Below, piece after piece: positions 26,301 through 41,300 of a stretch of 59,745 nt of DNA. The position numbers and the translations under genes are program-made. How positions within the stretch are numbered: the first letter of the stretch is position 1; each line of letters starts with the position of its first letter. The notes under the pieces were generated by a model. The model was given only the letters and a program-made list of their open reading frames with translations. It was not told where the DNA came from and did no database searches. The stretch spans positions 15,507 through 75,251 of the forward strand of contig NMRA01000737.1 of the NCBI GenBank assembly GCA_002633005.1, in the 5' to 3' direction. Source of the stretch: Phoronis australis (Eukaryota; Phoronida; Phoronidae).

Positions 26301-29300
26301 GAATAGTTTGTTCAAACTGAATGAACTCTAGTGAATCTGCTCCACTGTTTACCAACTCAGTTGTCAACATAAAAGCTTGCTGTAGAAGGAGAAGTCAGGG
26401 CGCCACCTGTTGTTAGGCCGCTAAGTGTTCCTTGATGTCCTCTCATTCTGCCACCCCTTCAGTGTTGCACATTTGACGTAATATTTAACTATAAAAACAT
26501 TGAGCTGTGATGGTGTCTCAACGAGGCCTCACAATAAAATATAATATGGACAAAATCGTTATTTGTTGGGCATTAAATTTCCATTTTTCGAGCTCAAAAG
26601 TCTCTTGTCAAAAAAAACCTCACGTCTTCTGTGATTTTGCACTGTTTGCCCATAATGCAATTGTTCTCTGCATGGTGCACTACTAACTCCGTCCATAAAA
26701 AAGGAGAGCCAAATCCCAAATCCAGGATGTAGGAATTAAAAGCCCTCAGATGGATTCCCTGATAATAAGTGTAATTGTATTATGCTAACGATAATAACTA
26801 GAAAAACTGATATCAATTGTGTAGTAAAGAGTAACATAATTATAGCAACATTATTTAGTGACAAAACAGTTTACAGGGATTGAGGCAGTGCGAAATGATT
26901 GACCAATCAAAAGCCTTTTAGTTACTTGAATTTTTTGTAATAATGAAACATCTCTGCTGCCTTTCAGAGGCAACTTGTGGTCAGAAGTTATCCGACCTTA
27001 AGAAGAAAACGCCCGCTGACGCCGATGCTGTGGCCAAGAATAAGTTCGGCTCCAATAAGATGAAATTGGAGCCAGGCTCGTGTATGACCGTGAAACTAGA
27101 AGTGGAGGGAAAGAACCATTTGCGTACTGACCTTGAGAAGAAAGAGATTTGTGTGAAACGTAAGGCATAACCTGGTGCATTCTTTAACCGGGCAGAGGGT
27201 CTTATCTTTGTACTCAATATGGCGGGTTTCTAATGTTAGAGCTTCAAACATGACTCCAGGGACCAGGTCTAATCCTTGTACTCTGAATGGTGGATTTCTA
27301 ATCTTTGTGAAATTTTACTTGAAATCTTGAGCTTTTACTGTATTTTGTAGCACAAATATAGTGGTCATCAAGGGCAAACTTGGGCTAGGCAATCATATGC
27401 ACCAACCATAATGTACTGGAGCACACACTGACACTTACCTTGAGTTTTCACAAACTGACACCTTGAGTTTTCAGAAAACTGCACAGAAAATGCAACAGGT
27501 AATTTTGAGTTTGATTTCAAGCACAAAGATTCGATCCCCGGCCACCAGATGGTGATATCTGTTAATGACTGTTGCCATTTGCCTATTTTCAGGTGGATCC
27601 AAATAAAATATTGTGTCGCCTAGGAACACTTTTATTTTTTGCTTCTGACTATTTTTCTTTGAATCTTGTAATTTTTCAGTTGATGAAACAGTTTTGTGCT
27701 ATGGGGATGGACTGGTATCTGTCTGTTTTGCTGTATTTTGATGTACATTTCAATTGGTGTATCCTGCCTGTGGTTATTCTTGTCTTACATACCACCTGTC
27801 TCTTTGTTAGGAATAATCTTTGACCATGAAATTTAGCAAAATGTGTTAGTGATTAAACTGACGACTGTGCCTGTCTGTGTAGTTTTTGGACGAACCCTAT
27901 CACTGCTGCACTCTCTAGTGAACCTAACCCTATCACTGCTGCACTCTCAAGTGAACCTAATTCTAATGATGTTTTGACATTTGTCATTTTTTACCCCGTG
28001 TATTTGACATGCTGATTGCGATGCACTAGGTTGGTGTCATCATTGATGGTGCTCCTGTGTTTCATAAGCACACAGATCTTTTTGTGGTTGTTTATTTTTT
28101 GATGTTCAATTATGAGCCCAAATACTCTGAGGTTTAAAAATCTCATGATACTCATGATATTCATGATATTCATTCAATCCTGAATTTCTGTCAAATGAGT
28201 TGGCAACAGAAGTCACAGGCAACAGAAGTCACAGGCAACAGAAGTCACAGGCAACAGAAGTCGTAGAGCAACTCAACTCACTGGCATGATATACATTGTT
28301 TCTCGAGTTGTTGTTGGTTTGGTAATCTCACTGGGAATGCAAATCAAGTCTTACTATGATTTTATGAACTAAAAGTGACTTCATTCACTTTTTGGCAAAT
28401 ACTGAGGAAATGCAGTTTTATTATTAATATTTTGGTAATGGTTACCGGTTCTGTTTATCTTTAACCCATTTGATCTCTGAAGTTTCCATGGAAAACTTTT
28501 ATGAGGAGAATTGAAGCATGTGACAAGAATGATATTAGAGATAGTTGTTCTTTTCAGGAGCCTCAGACAAGTCTGCTTCTCTTGGTTCATCCAAGAAGAC
28601 GTTCGAGATAGCTGGTGGACAGATAACAGCTTCAGGTAATTAGCTTATAAGATACAGTCACATAGTTTCTTCCAAAGGATGGATTCACTGGTGAGTCAAT
28701 TTCTCATTTCCAACGAATTTTTTCATTGGTATCATGGAGGAGGGGGTTACACACAGTGTTTGTCCAATGCACACCTGAAGGTTTTTTCCTTGAACTCCTT
28801 GAAAAATAGGAGAAGTTGTGCACATTTAGCTTGTACCTTAGTCTAAGAATTCCATGAATGCTCCACTGGATTTTTCAAAAGTTTTCTTGCTCAAGTGTTT
28901 TGCATATTGAGCACATGCACCTGTGTGCATATGCACCTGTGTGCACATGCACCTGTGTGCACATGCACCTGTGTGCACATGCACCTGTGTGCACATGCAC
29001 CTGTGTGCACATGCACCTGTGTGCACATGCACCTGTGTGCACATGCACCTGTGTGCACATGCACCTGTGTGCACATGCACCTGTGTGCATCACTTAATAT
29101 TACACTCACGCGACAATTTCTTGTTCATGTCTTAAATTGAACATTTTCATCTATTTTTGTCCATTCTTTGTACTTATCAAGTTAAAAAATATAAATCCAA
29201 CTTCACTCTGGCACATTTATAATTTTCTGTTTTCCTTGGATTTACTCATGAGGGTGAGTGTTTCTCACTAAGCATAACACATAAGGAGTGTAACACATTG

Positions 29301-32300
29301 TTTTTATGGGCGCAGCTTCACATATTGTATAAGCCTAATTCAAGGTTTGAGCATTTATTCCATCGAATATTTGAACTTAGTTCATTAAAAAAATTTTCAT
29401 TCCTATCTTGACTGACGATTTATTTTCAGTTGACCTTCGGTCATGCTGTTAATTATTGATATTAATTTTTTTACAATCCTTTGTACAATCAACATCTTAG
29501 GCGTACACTGGCTACATAACGGAATGAGTCTACCGCATGAAATGTTGTGCACATCAAGTCAAAGTATAGTTAGTACAAGTGAACTTTTGATAAGTGGTAC
29601 CTAACACTTCCGATTTCAGGATATCAAAATGCCATCATAATTTAGCCTGGCTATGATGTGACATGTAAAAAGAAAATTTGATAATATTCTTTCTAGTTTC
29701 TTGGAAGATTAGCATTTATTGCTAGTATTTCTAGGGGTCCCTAATAATTGAAATTATTATTTTCATCTTTATTTGGTGTTTTTGTGAATTTCAAGTTTGT
29801 CCTCCACTATACTTGTTTTTCCTTAATTCCATCTGCAGGGAGTGGTGGTTTGCTGTATGGTGAGTTATCAAAAGATGACCTTGCTGCAGAATATGGTTCA
29901 GCGGCCACCGACGCCCCCAGTTATATTTATGACATGGAGAGTAACAAGAAGAATCGCGGTACACAGTCACGAAGGATTATGTTCCGGTAAGTCAAAGAAA
30001 TGGCCACACACGTGTAACGGGTCGTACTCAAATGGCGGATGATAACCCAGAGCTGTGTCAGGATCAGCGAGTACCAGTTGTAAGGTATGAGTGTAGTTGT
30101 ACCAGTTGTAAGGTCTGAGTGTAGTTGTACCAGTTGTAAGGTCTGAGTGTAGTTGTACCAGTTGTAAGGTAAGAGTGTAGTTGTACCAGTTGTAAGGTCT
30201 GAGTGTAGTTGTACCAGTTGTAAGGTCTGAGTGTAGTTGTACCAGTTGTACGGTCCGAGTGTAGTTTTAGTTAGGAAGTGACTTGTTTTAACGTTGTACA
30301 CGTCACCTAATTTTGGTTGATGTGAATAACATGCTGTTGATAGGTGATCATCATCCTTTATAGTCTCAATCATGGAAAACTTCTCATTTCAGTGTATGTA
30401 TCATCATGATAGATAATAAATCTTGCATGAGAAATTACAAACAATTTTGATCATAATTGTACTCTTCATATGATGTCATGGTAACGGTTGGTAAATCATG
30501 ATCAGTCAAACATCCATGTTTCTCCTAGTCATGCATTAGTACATAGGCCCCTACTCATGCATTGTTAAATAGGTCCCTGATCGTGCATTGTTAAATAGGT
30601 CCCTGATTATGCATTATGGGTCCTTTGCTCACTCATTATCTTGTGAAATTTTAAGCAAGTGATTCCTGTGAACACGATAATAGATGACCTTTGGAGCCAT
30701 CCAACTACCACATACTGTTCTTCCAAGTGGCAAATTCATTTTTTGCGTAGCTTTTGTGTCTTCGGGGCTCCTTGAGAGATTTTCCTGAAATTAGGCAAAC
30801 AAGTTTTTGTAGGAAAATGATGACCCCTGCCTATTTTTGGACGAGTTCACTCTATTTGGTGCCATCTAGCGGCCAGTTTTATGTTACTAAGAAACAGCCC
30901 TTGAGGTGTTCTGTTTGCAGTGCTGTGTGGATGTGTGTAAAGCGTTGGTCTTGTTACTAAAGGTAACATCTAACACTTTTGTTTGCTTTCCCTTTAAAAT
31001 AACCAAACCGGTATATATGCCTGCACTCTTCAACAACAGACCAAATATTTGTGTTGGTGAATGATCACTAACAATATTTTGGAAAATCGACTTTGGTGCT
31101 CTGTGGCGAGGCAAGTCATTTTTTTTAATTTTTATGGTAATACTGACTATATGTTGTCAAGGAAACTTAAAAGTGAAACAGGTAGCTCCAAACAAACGTT
31201 CATTTTAATATAATCTGTTCAGATTGTCTTTCTGTTTTTTTGTTTAAATCAACAGACTTTCTGATGTTATTTTTAAAAATATTCTTACAAGCAGTAGTTG
31301 TTGGTGTAATTCTGATGTGGAAATGCGATAAAATCTTGCCACACAAAAGCATTCATTTGACTAAATAGCTATGATTTTCTAAATTCTGTTTTAGTGTTGC
31401 TGTTTCTATAGGTGTTGCTCTAAACACTACTGTTGAATTTGTGACAGCTTATTCACAAATAAACAACTAGTGGCCTTGTGCAATAATTGTAATACAATGA
31501 ATATTTATTAAACTGTGACTATATTTCGAGAAAAATTGTCAAAACTGCCAATGAAATAAATCTAGTAAGAAGTTCGTCATAGTTTGGCAGACTTCTCTGT
31601 CCAAGTGTGTCAAAGTTAACTTACTGCTTATAATAAGTGACCAGAAACTTGACCTCTTGACCTTCAAAGATACAACTAAAAATAGCCCAAGTTGATGTGA
31701 GACTTGCCCACAGTTAGTTACATGTAAGTCTCATTGCTCTCACTGTTGAAGTTTGTGGATGTGAAAATAATGTTTGATTTGTGTAAGTATGGGACATCAT
31801 CGGGAACGGCTGATTGGATTCATGTGTAAATTTCAAAATTTCTAAGAATATTTTCTTTCAAAGTGTTTCATTTTTGCACTATGGGCCATTAAAAATAGGA
31901 CTTTCATGGTTTATATGGAAAAACTCAAATGATGTGTAAATGGAAATGAAAATGATATTGTAGAAAACTGTAGCTGCAGCATCTTTCGGACTTCGTTGAT
32001 GGACATTAATATCCATGTTATCAATACCATTGTTTAGCCATTATTGTACCTTAAACCTTTTTTCCTAAGTTTTGCTAAAAGACATGGTGACATGACCAAA
32101 TTAATGGCAGGATTGTATAAAATAAAAAAAATCACATTCTGCATGTTTTCTGTTTTGATTATTACTTTTACCAAGTTAACGTGTATTGTTTTGTGGATAT
32201 TGTGTTAAACACACCAATTTGTTGGTGCCGTCCTATGACCTTAAGTGAAATGAGTAGCCCTGTTTTCAAATTGAGTTGCAAGTTGATTTAAATTTTGTCA

Positions 32301-35300
32301 TATTTAGTTCTTTTAAATTCCTCATTTGTTGTTTATTTCAGATTGAATACCGTTGTAAAGTCTATCTACATTGCTGGAACATCCCTGACTACAATGGACT
32401 TTATGGAGCTTACGATGCCCTTCGACAACTCCACCTTGGCTCACGATGAGATACCAGCCATCCTTTATTATGATCCAGGTACTATTCTCAGTGTTTGCTG
32501 CATAACTAGTGTTCCAAGGTACTATTCATAGTACCATTCTTAGTGTTTACTGCATAACTAGTGTTCCAAGGTTCTATTCTCAGTGTTTGCTGTATAACTA
32601 GTGTTTCAAGGTACTATTCTTAATGTTTGCTGCATAACTAGACAAGTATTCCAAATTAATAGCGTTTCTGCATAACTAGTGCTCCAAAGGTACTATTCTC
32701 AGTGTTTACTGCATAACTAGTGTTCCAAGGTACCATATTCAGTGTTTGCTGCTTAACTAGTGTTCCAAAGGTACTATATAATTCTCAATGTTTGTTGCAA
32801 TATTTCATAACTAGTGTTCCAAGGTACCATTTTCAGTGTTTGCTGCATAACTAGTGTTTCAAAGGTACTATTCTTAGTGTTTGCTGCATAACTAGTGTTC
32901 CAAGGTACTATTCTTAGTGTTTGCTGCATAATTGAAATGTCCCAGGTGATCCAAGTATTAACATTGCCATTCAGACAAGTCATTTTTTCTCGTATTTCAA
33001 ATCTCTTCCACCAAAAGCATAGCATTAACGTGACAAAGCTTTGACTGATTTTTTGTTTTTACCTTCAGTTGCTGGAATGTTCAAGGAGTTGTGTGAGTCT
33101 TGCAACTCTTGCAGCAGGAATTACGTGAAGCAAGTTGACTGGCAGAAGAAAACAGTTTCAGATAGGGTATGTAATGGTATATGGATGAGTGCATTTTTGA
33201 AAAGGAATTGATGAAATTTCTAATCTAAAAATTATTGAAATAGCAATGTCCATTTTTCTAGAAAATAAGGCAATTAATTAATGAGGCAAATTAAAACTAT
33301 TAGTACATGGCAAGTGGAAAATTAATGCAATAAATTGTTGTAAAAATTAAAGTTTCAATGTTTTTCCATAATGGAATATGAAGACCATGTGCCGGCACCA
33401 TTTTGTTGTCGACTAGGGGCTTTTCAAGTTTTGTTTGGAGGAAGAGTGTTTCCGGATGATATCTAGAGGCTAATTGACAGATTTCAATGAATTTTGACTC
33501 AAAAGTGTAATTATAATAATTAACATTGCGATGGCACCATTTGATTTTCTAGCTGATTTTAGTAGTGACTGCAAGCCCTCTTAGTGGCCCTTAGTAACAT
33601 GACAGCGTCACTTTGTGATGCACGGTGGGTGCTTGTCAACACCCCAGCGTTGCTGTTGTTAAGATAAGACAGAATTCGCCTTCAAGATATTTTGATTGAA
33701 TAACTATTTGTTTTCAGGTTTAACTAGTGACAATAAGAGGTGGCTTTGAAGCCAAGTATCGAAACTGTATGAAATATTAGTTTAAGGTACTGAAATTGCT
33801 GTCAAGCAGTTATGTCCAGCTGTGTATCGTAACGTTGAACCGTTGTGAGAGCCGACGGTCTGGGTCCAACAGCAAACAACAGATCTATTCAGCTGATTAC
33901 ATTTTCTGCTCATGAAGCCGATAGTTTGATGATAAGAGCTGCCTGAAGAAATATGCCTTGTGCGTTTACATTTTTGCCCTTACCAGTGATGTGTAAAAGT
34001 GTAAGAATTAAAATCCTCATAAAAACCTGAACATCAGCTTTCTTTTCTTCTAATATCAATGAAGTTTTGGAGGAAATCTTTCAAATTCACTCCAGGTCAG
34101 AATCATCACAAAAGATTCCTAGTACCCAGTAAAGTGGTTTCACTGTAAACAAAGAAAGATGTCAAAATTGACTTACAGTTAACAGTACAAAACTGAAACT
34201 ATTTTCATGTTATTTTGCCAATATAAGTAAACGCAATAGCTAAGCAGTAAAACTGCAAATTTAAGTTAGTGTAAAATCTGCAAGATCCTATACTCATGCA
34301 ATATAGTGAGTAGTTGGTCATTACACTACAGCAAGATGCTATACTCATGCAATATAGTGAGTAGTTGGTCATTACGCTACAGCATGATCCTATACTCATG
34401 CAATATAGTGAGTAGTTGGTCATTACGCTACAGCAAGATGCTATACTCATGCAATATAGTGAGTAGTTGGTCATTACGCTACAGCAAGATGCCATACTCA
34501 TGCAATATAGTGAGTAGTTGGTCATTATGCTACAGCAAGATCCTATACTCACGCAATATATTGAGTAGTTGGTCATTATGCTACAACAAGGGATAATGGC
34601 CATGGTCTTTTTTTGCTTACTACTGAAGTATTGAATATACCATTTCAAAATAAAAGATGGGCTAAAACTTTAGGCGGTACATATTTGCTCTCCATTTTTA
34701 ACATTGGTCATAGTGAACACAGCTCTAAAAATCGCGGATCGTCCTTGTGCTCACTGAATTGAGACTTAAGTCACTCGAAACAAGTTGACAGCCATATGGT
34801 ATAGAAGAGAGTAATTCAATCGTAATTTCTCCTGTGAGTCTGCACCCATGTGATAAATGAGAGTAGTCCTGCTTGCGGCATCAGCTCTATGTATCATTAT
34901 TTCTTCTAGGACCCACAATGTGTGACTGGACAAAGTCTTAAGTTTTCAAATTAGTGTAGATAAGCCAGTGGAGCTTGAGACCCCTGAGGTCCTTTTCAAG
35001 TCATGACAATTCCAGGTTATGCTATTTATTCTTGACGGTAACATGGACTTCCTCAGTTAGATCACTTTTGGCCAAGTGTGTCCATCAATTTCAGCTTTCC
35101 GTGCAAAGGTCAAGGTCAAGGTCATTATTGCTCAATACATTCGTCTGTTGTGTTGTCAGACTCGTTTGCTCTACACAATGGTCACTGTCCATATTTTACA
35201 AACCAAATGCCACCTTTTGGCTGAAAATCTCATAGTGTGTACTCACACTCCTAAATTTCTAGTATCTGAGGTCACATTTTTCTGTTATAGATTTGTTCAA

Positions 35301-38300
35301 CTTGGACACAGATAAACAGCAGTTCATCATCTTCAACTCGTCGCAAGAGAAGTGTTTCAGTTAAAGGCCTTGACCCAACTCAACTAACTCAAGCAAGTGT
35401 GAAGCGTGAACCATTCAATGCTAAACCGTACTTGACCAATGTTCAGGTAGAGAAAATGGCTTTTATTAATTACATCGTATTAAATGTTTCATATTTTGAT
35501 AGTTGGACATTTTCAACAACATTTTACTAGAAAGTGTTGTAATGATGCTGACTTCCTTAAAGCATCCTTTTACCCATGATTAACTCAGCTGATTGTGCAT
35601 CACTGCCACCTGTGGAATGAATCGAACATTGCAAGTGAGAGCATTTTGAATGGATATTTGTGGGGTCATTTATACAGTCATCTCCTCAATAGTAACATTT
35701 ACTTGTAAGCGATTGATAATTTGCCATATTTCTAAAATTTCATGCACAATCTGACCTAGAGAGCAATAGAATTAACATTCCATTGTCGTTAACTGAAAAT
35801 TTTCATGCATTACATTATTTTGCAATTGTGATTCTTGAATTTTGGATACGGAACCAGTGATGCATATTTTTGAAGTTTGATGCCGTCTCAGCATTGAGCT
35901 TAGTAATGTTGGTACATTGTCTCAAAGTGTAGAATTTTTACTGAATTCCCCATATTTTTCACTCTTTTATACACTTTAAATAATAAATATTGAACACACA
36001 CATTTTGATATAGATTGAAGGTGATTTTCATGGAAAAAGCCCCAAAATTCTGCTGATAATTTTTTCTATTTGCATACACCCGCACTATTCCGTTGATAAC
36101 AAAATGATATAGCACAAGTTATGGAAAGATTGTTCAGCGTCTCAAGTCGGCCGTTTTTGGCAGCGTGTCAACTTGGCAGATGTATTTGATATAGCAGCGC
36201 CTGTTCTTCAATTTGAAAAAGTGCATCAAGTTGTGCTTACTGGCTGATGGGAGACATTTGCAATACCTAGAGTGAAAGTGCTTAAAGTTATAGCTGAATA
36301 CTTGTCTCAGTTGACAGATCAACTAACCTATCTTTACACAGACATTCCATGCCTTCTCGTGTTTCATTACAGAAAATGCAACAACAGTCGGGACAACCAT
36401 TAGGGTGACAACAACTACGCTAGCATTAAAAACATTCATCGTCAGCATGACCTCAAAAAATAAAATTTGCAGTCTCCATAATTTGAAGTTCCTGCCTCTA
36501 TTGGGACAAAATGTTAGCAAAAGTTTGGGTCTTTTTTGGGAGAATCACCCTGTATCGTTCTCTCTTGTGTGTACTCATGCAGAACCCATTCAAAGTATAT
36601 GAAGACTTCCCTGCCACGTTCACACTTGAACATGATGACATAGAAGGGGACCGTATCCAGGTCAACATCACCAACCAGCCACCCCATGGCAAGGCTTCAG
36701 TGTCAGGCTGCTGCACTATTCACTACACTCCGTACAAGGACTTTGCTTCCAATGACATAATCAATGTAACACTGACTGAGATCAACTTGCCAGATGGTAA
36801 GCTACTTCGCAATGAAGAAATTGAGTTTTGAAGGATATTGCACAAAAAACACCACTAAAACTGTTTTTGCACTGTTCAGCTAGTGAAAGTGACAATTGAA
36901 TGGAGCCATTTACCATGATCATAATGTCGATTACACCATATCTCTTACCGTGACACGTTTCTGTTGCCGTTACCTATAAGAGTATTGAAACCACCAGCGA
37001 TTCTTAAAATGCTGCAAAATTTATTAGGGTTAGCTACGCGAAACTTGCGGATTCAAAAATGGCGTTTGAACATGAACAGAAGTAAAATGGCACTGGTCTT
37101 GGTTTAATAAGTTTTATTTTACTGCTCTGTTTGTTTACTCACATAAAGCACTTGATTGGCATGGCTGATGAGATCAGGCCAGTAATGATGTAATAGTAGG
37201 GAATATTCTAAAAGATTCCAGTATGTTTACTGATTAATATAGAAAATACTTTGGTGAAAAGTTTCAGAACATTGTAAGAGGCTATGAAATACTCATGGAC
37301 AGTTAGTGATAGTCAGTAAAAGTTGAAACTGAGGCAGTTGAGTGAATTAAAAGTTAGTTGAAAGTCAGTTATGAGTTGAAGTTTGAAGCTGAGTCAGTTG
37401 AGTCAAGTTCAAGTTTCAATTGAGTAAAAGTTACAGAATCAGCAGTTACAGCATCAGTCAACAGAGAACCAGCCATAGAGACAGCTTGTTACTGAATCGG
37501 CAGTTACGGCATTAGTCAACAGAGAACCAGCCATAGAGACAGCATGTTACTGAATCAGCAGTTACGGCATTAGTCAACAAAGAACCAATGTAACATTGAA
37601 AAGAATGGTAAAATAAAGCAGAACATATGTAAAGCTCAAAATGGTGAACATCATGATGGCAAAATAATTGCATTATATTCAATGTCAATGTGTACATTTT
37701 ATGAGGCCACAAGCCCATGATCATTTATATGTGACTGTTGATAAAAGTGTATTGTTTGACTATGCTTTGCTTTGTGTTTGTAGACATTACACCCAACGTG
37801 GTCCGTACAAACATATCCATGCACCTGGTCAACGACAATGATGAACCAATCCTCTATTTTGCACCGCATGACTTTACCAAACACTTCAATTATACCACCG
37901 AAGGCCGGAAAGGTGCTAAATACGACGTGAGTCAATAGCAGGCAGTGTGTTGACATGGAAATTCTCCAAGTACAATGCTGTGATCTGAATCAACATTGGA
38001 AATATTGCGGGAATTCTTAAAGGGGAACACTAATTCCTTATGTCTGTGATTGCTTGGTCAAATTAATTAGACACACAACATAAACCAACCATGTGAATAT
38101 GAAGCACATTACATTGGAAACTGACAAATGTTTTTAAGAACAAGATTTGTTTCGAAAATGATCCGCTATAAATCACTCAACCGTGTCCAGTAAGTACAGT
38201 ATCATGATGTGGTGTTCAGGAATGACAGTGAATGATGTAGGCTATGTGAGCCCCCAAGGTACATCGTTCAGTGCAGAGTTCACCTATTTGCAGATTTTTT

Positions 38301-41300
38301 TGTTTTCACATTTGACAAGTTGTCTAAGAGTACAAGAAAGTGCACTTTGCTTAGAATACATGATGTTCAAATAGCATTGCTGTTTAGCCACTGCTATTCA
38401 TTAGCACAGTTAGGAGCATGCAAATACGCCGTCCTTCAAACACACAGCTCCGACTGCTGTGTTCCTCGCTGGTGACAGTTTTTGCCATTAGCCTTGTTGT
38501 TATCTACAAAGTTCCGTATGGATTTTCATGAAATAAGTTATTATCGCGTAGATGGCAGCACCTATCCTGTTTCAGATGGATTTGATGGACGTTGAGTCTC
38601 ATATTTTTGTAATTCTCATCTTTGTCGTCTGCTTCCCTATCAGCCTCACTGTTTAGAGAATCGTCACGGTGATGAAAGATGACAGTTAGTGTTTTGCTAA
38701 GTTTATTTTGTGCTGCATCAAGTGGTCTTTCCTTTTTCGCAAACTGTTAAATTCATCGTTACCACCAAATATTGTTTGGCATATGTGACAAAAGCAATGT
38801 TACTATGACTTTTAAAGTGCAAAAACCACCTATAACGCTATGACAATTGAGACATTCCTGTGACATCTTGAATATTTTGTGAATTATCGTTACTTGTCAC
38901 TACTGATGAATCCATTCTCTGTTGTTGTATAAACATCACCATACACCATAGTTCAATATTCTGGGCCCAGCATGCTACTAAGAGTTCAAGTCACATGACC
39001 TCAATTAATGGTCTGTAGTGCCTCAAGGATTAGATGGTTATCTACTAGGAGTTAGTCATTAAGTTCCCCATTTTGAGAACCAGTTTAATTCGTGTTATTC
39101 CTAGAAGAAAACTGGTTCTCTTTCTAAATTTGATAAGTTGCTCTCCTCATCCAGGTCGTTGTGGAGAATGTGGTGACGTCCGTCACCTTTGGCACGGTGC
39201 TAGTCTACGATGTTGACGCTCTCAACACATTCACTATCACAATAGATGAGACTGGCCTCAACGAGACACAGTTCAAACTGGAGACTAAAGAAGTGAAAGA
39301 CTTCGAGAGCATCAAAAAACATATCGTGGTCCCGTTCACCATGTCGTACGTGACCACATGGTACGCCATCGAGGTCAAGGTCAACTTCCCGAAGGGTTAC
39401 TATGGTAACCTTACCATGGGTTTGATGGCAAAAGACCAGGATGGTGTCTTCTCAGGAGGTGAGTGCGGGCACTAGCGCAATGTGCAATACTGCATCATTT
39501 GTTCTTTTGACAGAAGATTCATCTTTTGATCAGTAAACCATGATTGGACGCTGAAATGGGCATTTTTTGAGTCGAGAAACCTACATTGTAATAATTGTGT
39601 GTTCGTGCATGTTTGTTTCAAGGATATTGCCAGGATGTCGAGGTGATGTTGAGGAATGGCACTACATCTGATATATAAATCTGCTTCGCGGGTAGTGTGG
39701 TCACCCTTTGCTGTCCTCTAGTTCCACTTTGATGGGGGTCTGACCACCCTTTGCTGTTCCTACTGTTCCTAGCTACGCGAGCACCATGTCATCGGAAATG
39801 GTTGTTGAAGCAAAAATGGCTTTTGACTTACTTGTTCAGGTTTTTCATCACAGCCAAACAAATTTGGACAAAATTTGTCAACTATTTGAAGCAACTGAAC
39901 TTCAAGGTTCATTCATAGGCGATTGTAAATGAAACAAGAAAAGTGAAAACCATTTAAATGCGCCTACGACTACGTCACAAATGTTATGCTTTTCGAGCTA
40001 TTGCAGTGTATATGCCAAATTTCATGAACATCCATAAACTTAAAGAACTTGTCTGAAAAGTTTCACGAATATCCATTGATGGGTTTTTGAAAATAAGTAG
40101 CAGATGATAGATATGACGGCGTAACGCGGCCACGCATAATTAAAAATGGTTATTGAACTCTAGTTTTCTACCCTTTTTCAGGTATTTACTTGAATGTCTA
40201 TGTTCGTGACAACCCTTGTGTCCATGGCAACTGTAGTGGTCCACCAATAGTCAAGCCTCCCTGTGTCCAAGGCAATTGCAGTCTTTCATGCAACCCTGGC
40301 AACTGCTCAGCCTCCTGTGTAAGGGGTAACTGTTCTGCCAACTGTGACTTTGGTAACTGTACTGGATGTAGTCCAGGGAATTGTCATGCTAACTGCACGG
40401 TGTTACCAGAATGTGTGCCGTGTTTCAACGCCAGCTTGAACGCCAGTTGTCCCAGCCAATGCACTGTTCTTGGATGCCACAACTGTACACTGGGAACGTG
40501 TGGCGACTGTTACCCTGGCAACTGCACTGACTGTGTTCGCAGCAACTGCTCCAACTGTGACTTTGGAAACTGCACAGAGCACTACGCCACCTGTGTGAAA
40601 GGCTACTGCCCTCCAAGCACTGGGGATCCTTTCTGTACAACCAAAGATCGTGCATATGGCTTCCATAATATGGGGTATTCCTGCAAGTGTGAATTAGGTT
40701 ACACAGGTGGGTGGGGCTGTCTATGACTGGGGTTATATGTTGTTCCAGACATGGATTTTTCTTATACCCTGTATTGATGTGTTACCTGGAATGATGAAGG
40801 TGCTCTGCCTTTTGCTTTAACTGAAACTGGATTACATAGGCGTACACTGTGCACCAATACTGGTCTCAGAAAATGATGTTGAAAACAAATGTATAACAGG
40901 CAGAACTCCCTGACCTGATGGTTGAGTACAAACGCAATTCACTTTCAAAGTAACTGTGATGACGACACGGAATTTTGTCGAGTTATTATTTTTGTTTATT
41001 CTGGATATCAATGAAAAGATAACACTGAAAGAAGATTAATAGTAATTAACAACTCTGTAATTACTTTATTAATTTGCAATTTTGTTGTGAATTTTTTCTT
41101 ACTTCATAGAAGGTGAAGTTTGCCATCATTCAGCTGTGGCAGCCATTTTTAGATGCACCCCAAGGATTTGAAATAGTGATCTCGTTATGTTACTGAAAAT
41201 TCGTTTTGTTACATTTGAGAATAAGATTTACATGACTTGTCTGGTTCATTATTTATTTGGCTTTGATGGAGGTTTTTATCTCATAGAAGCTTCAAAAGTA

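Noticed and set aside
28838-29140. Open frames rich in Cys and His (CTCVHMHLCAHAPV)
   Set aside because: Six frames of the same 16-bp repeat; not a metal-binding protein.
34205-34648. 147-codon minus-strand frame with 17-residue repeats
   Set aside because: Product of the 51-bp minisatellite in intron 24.
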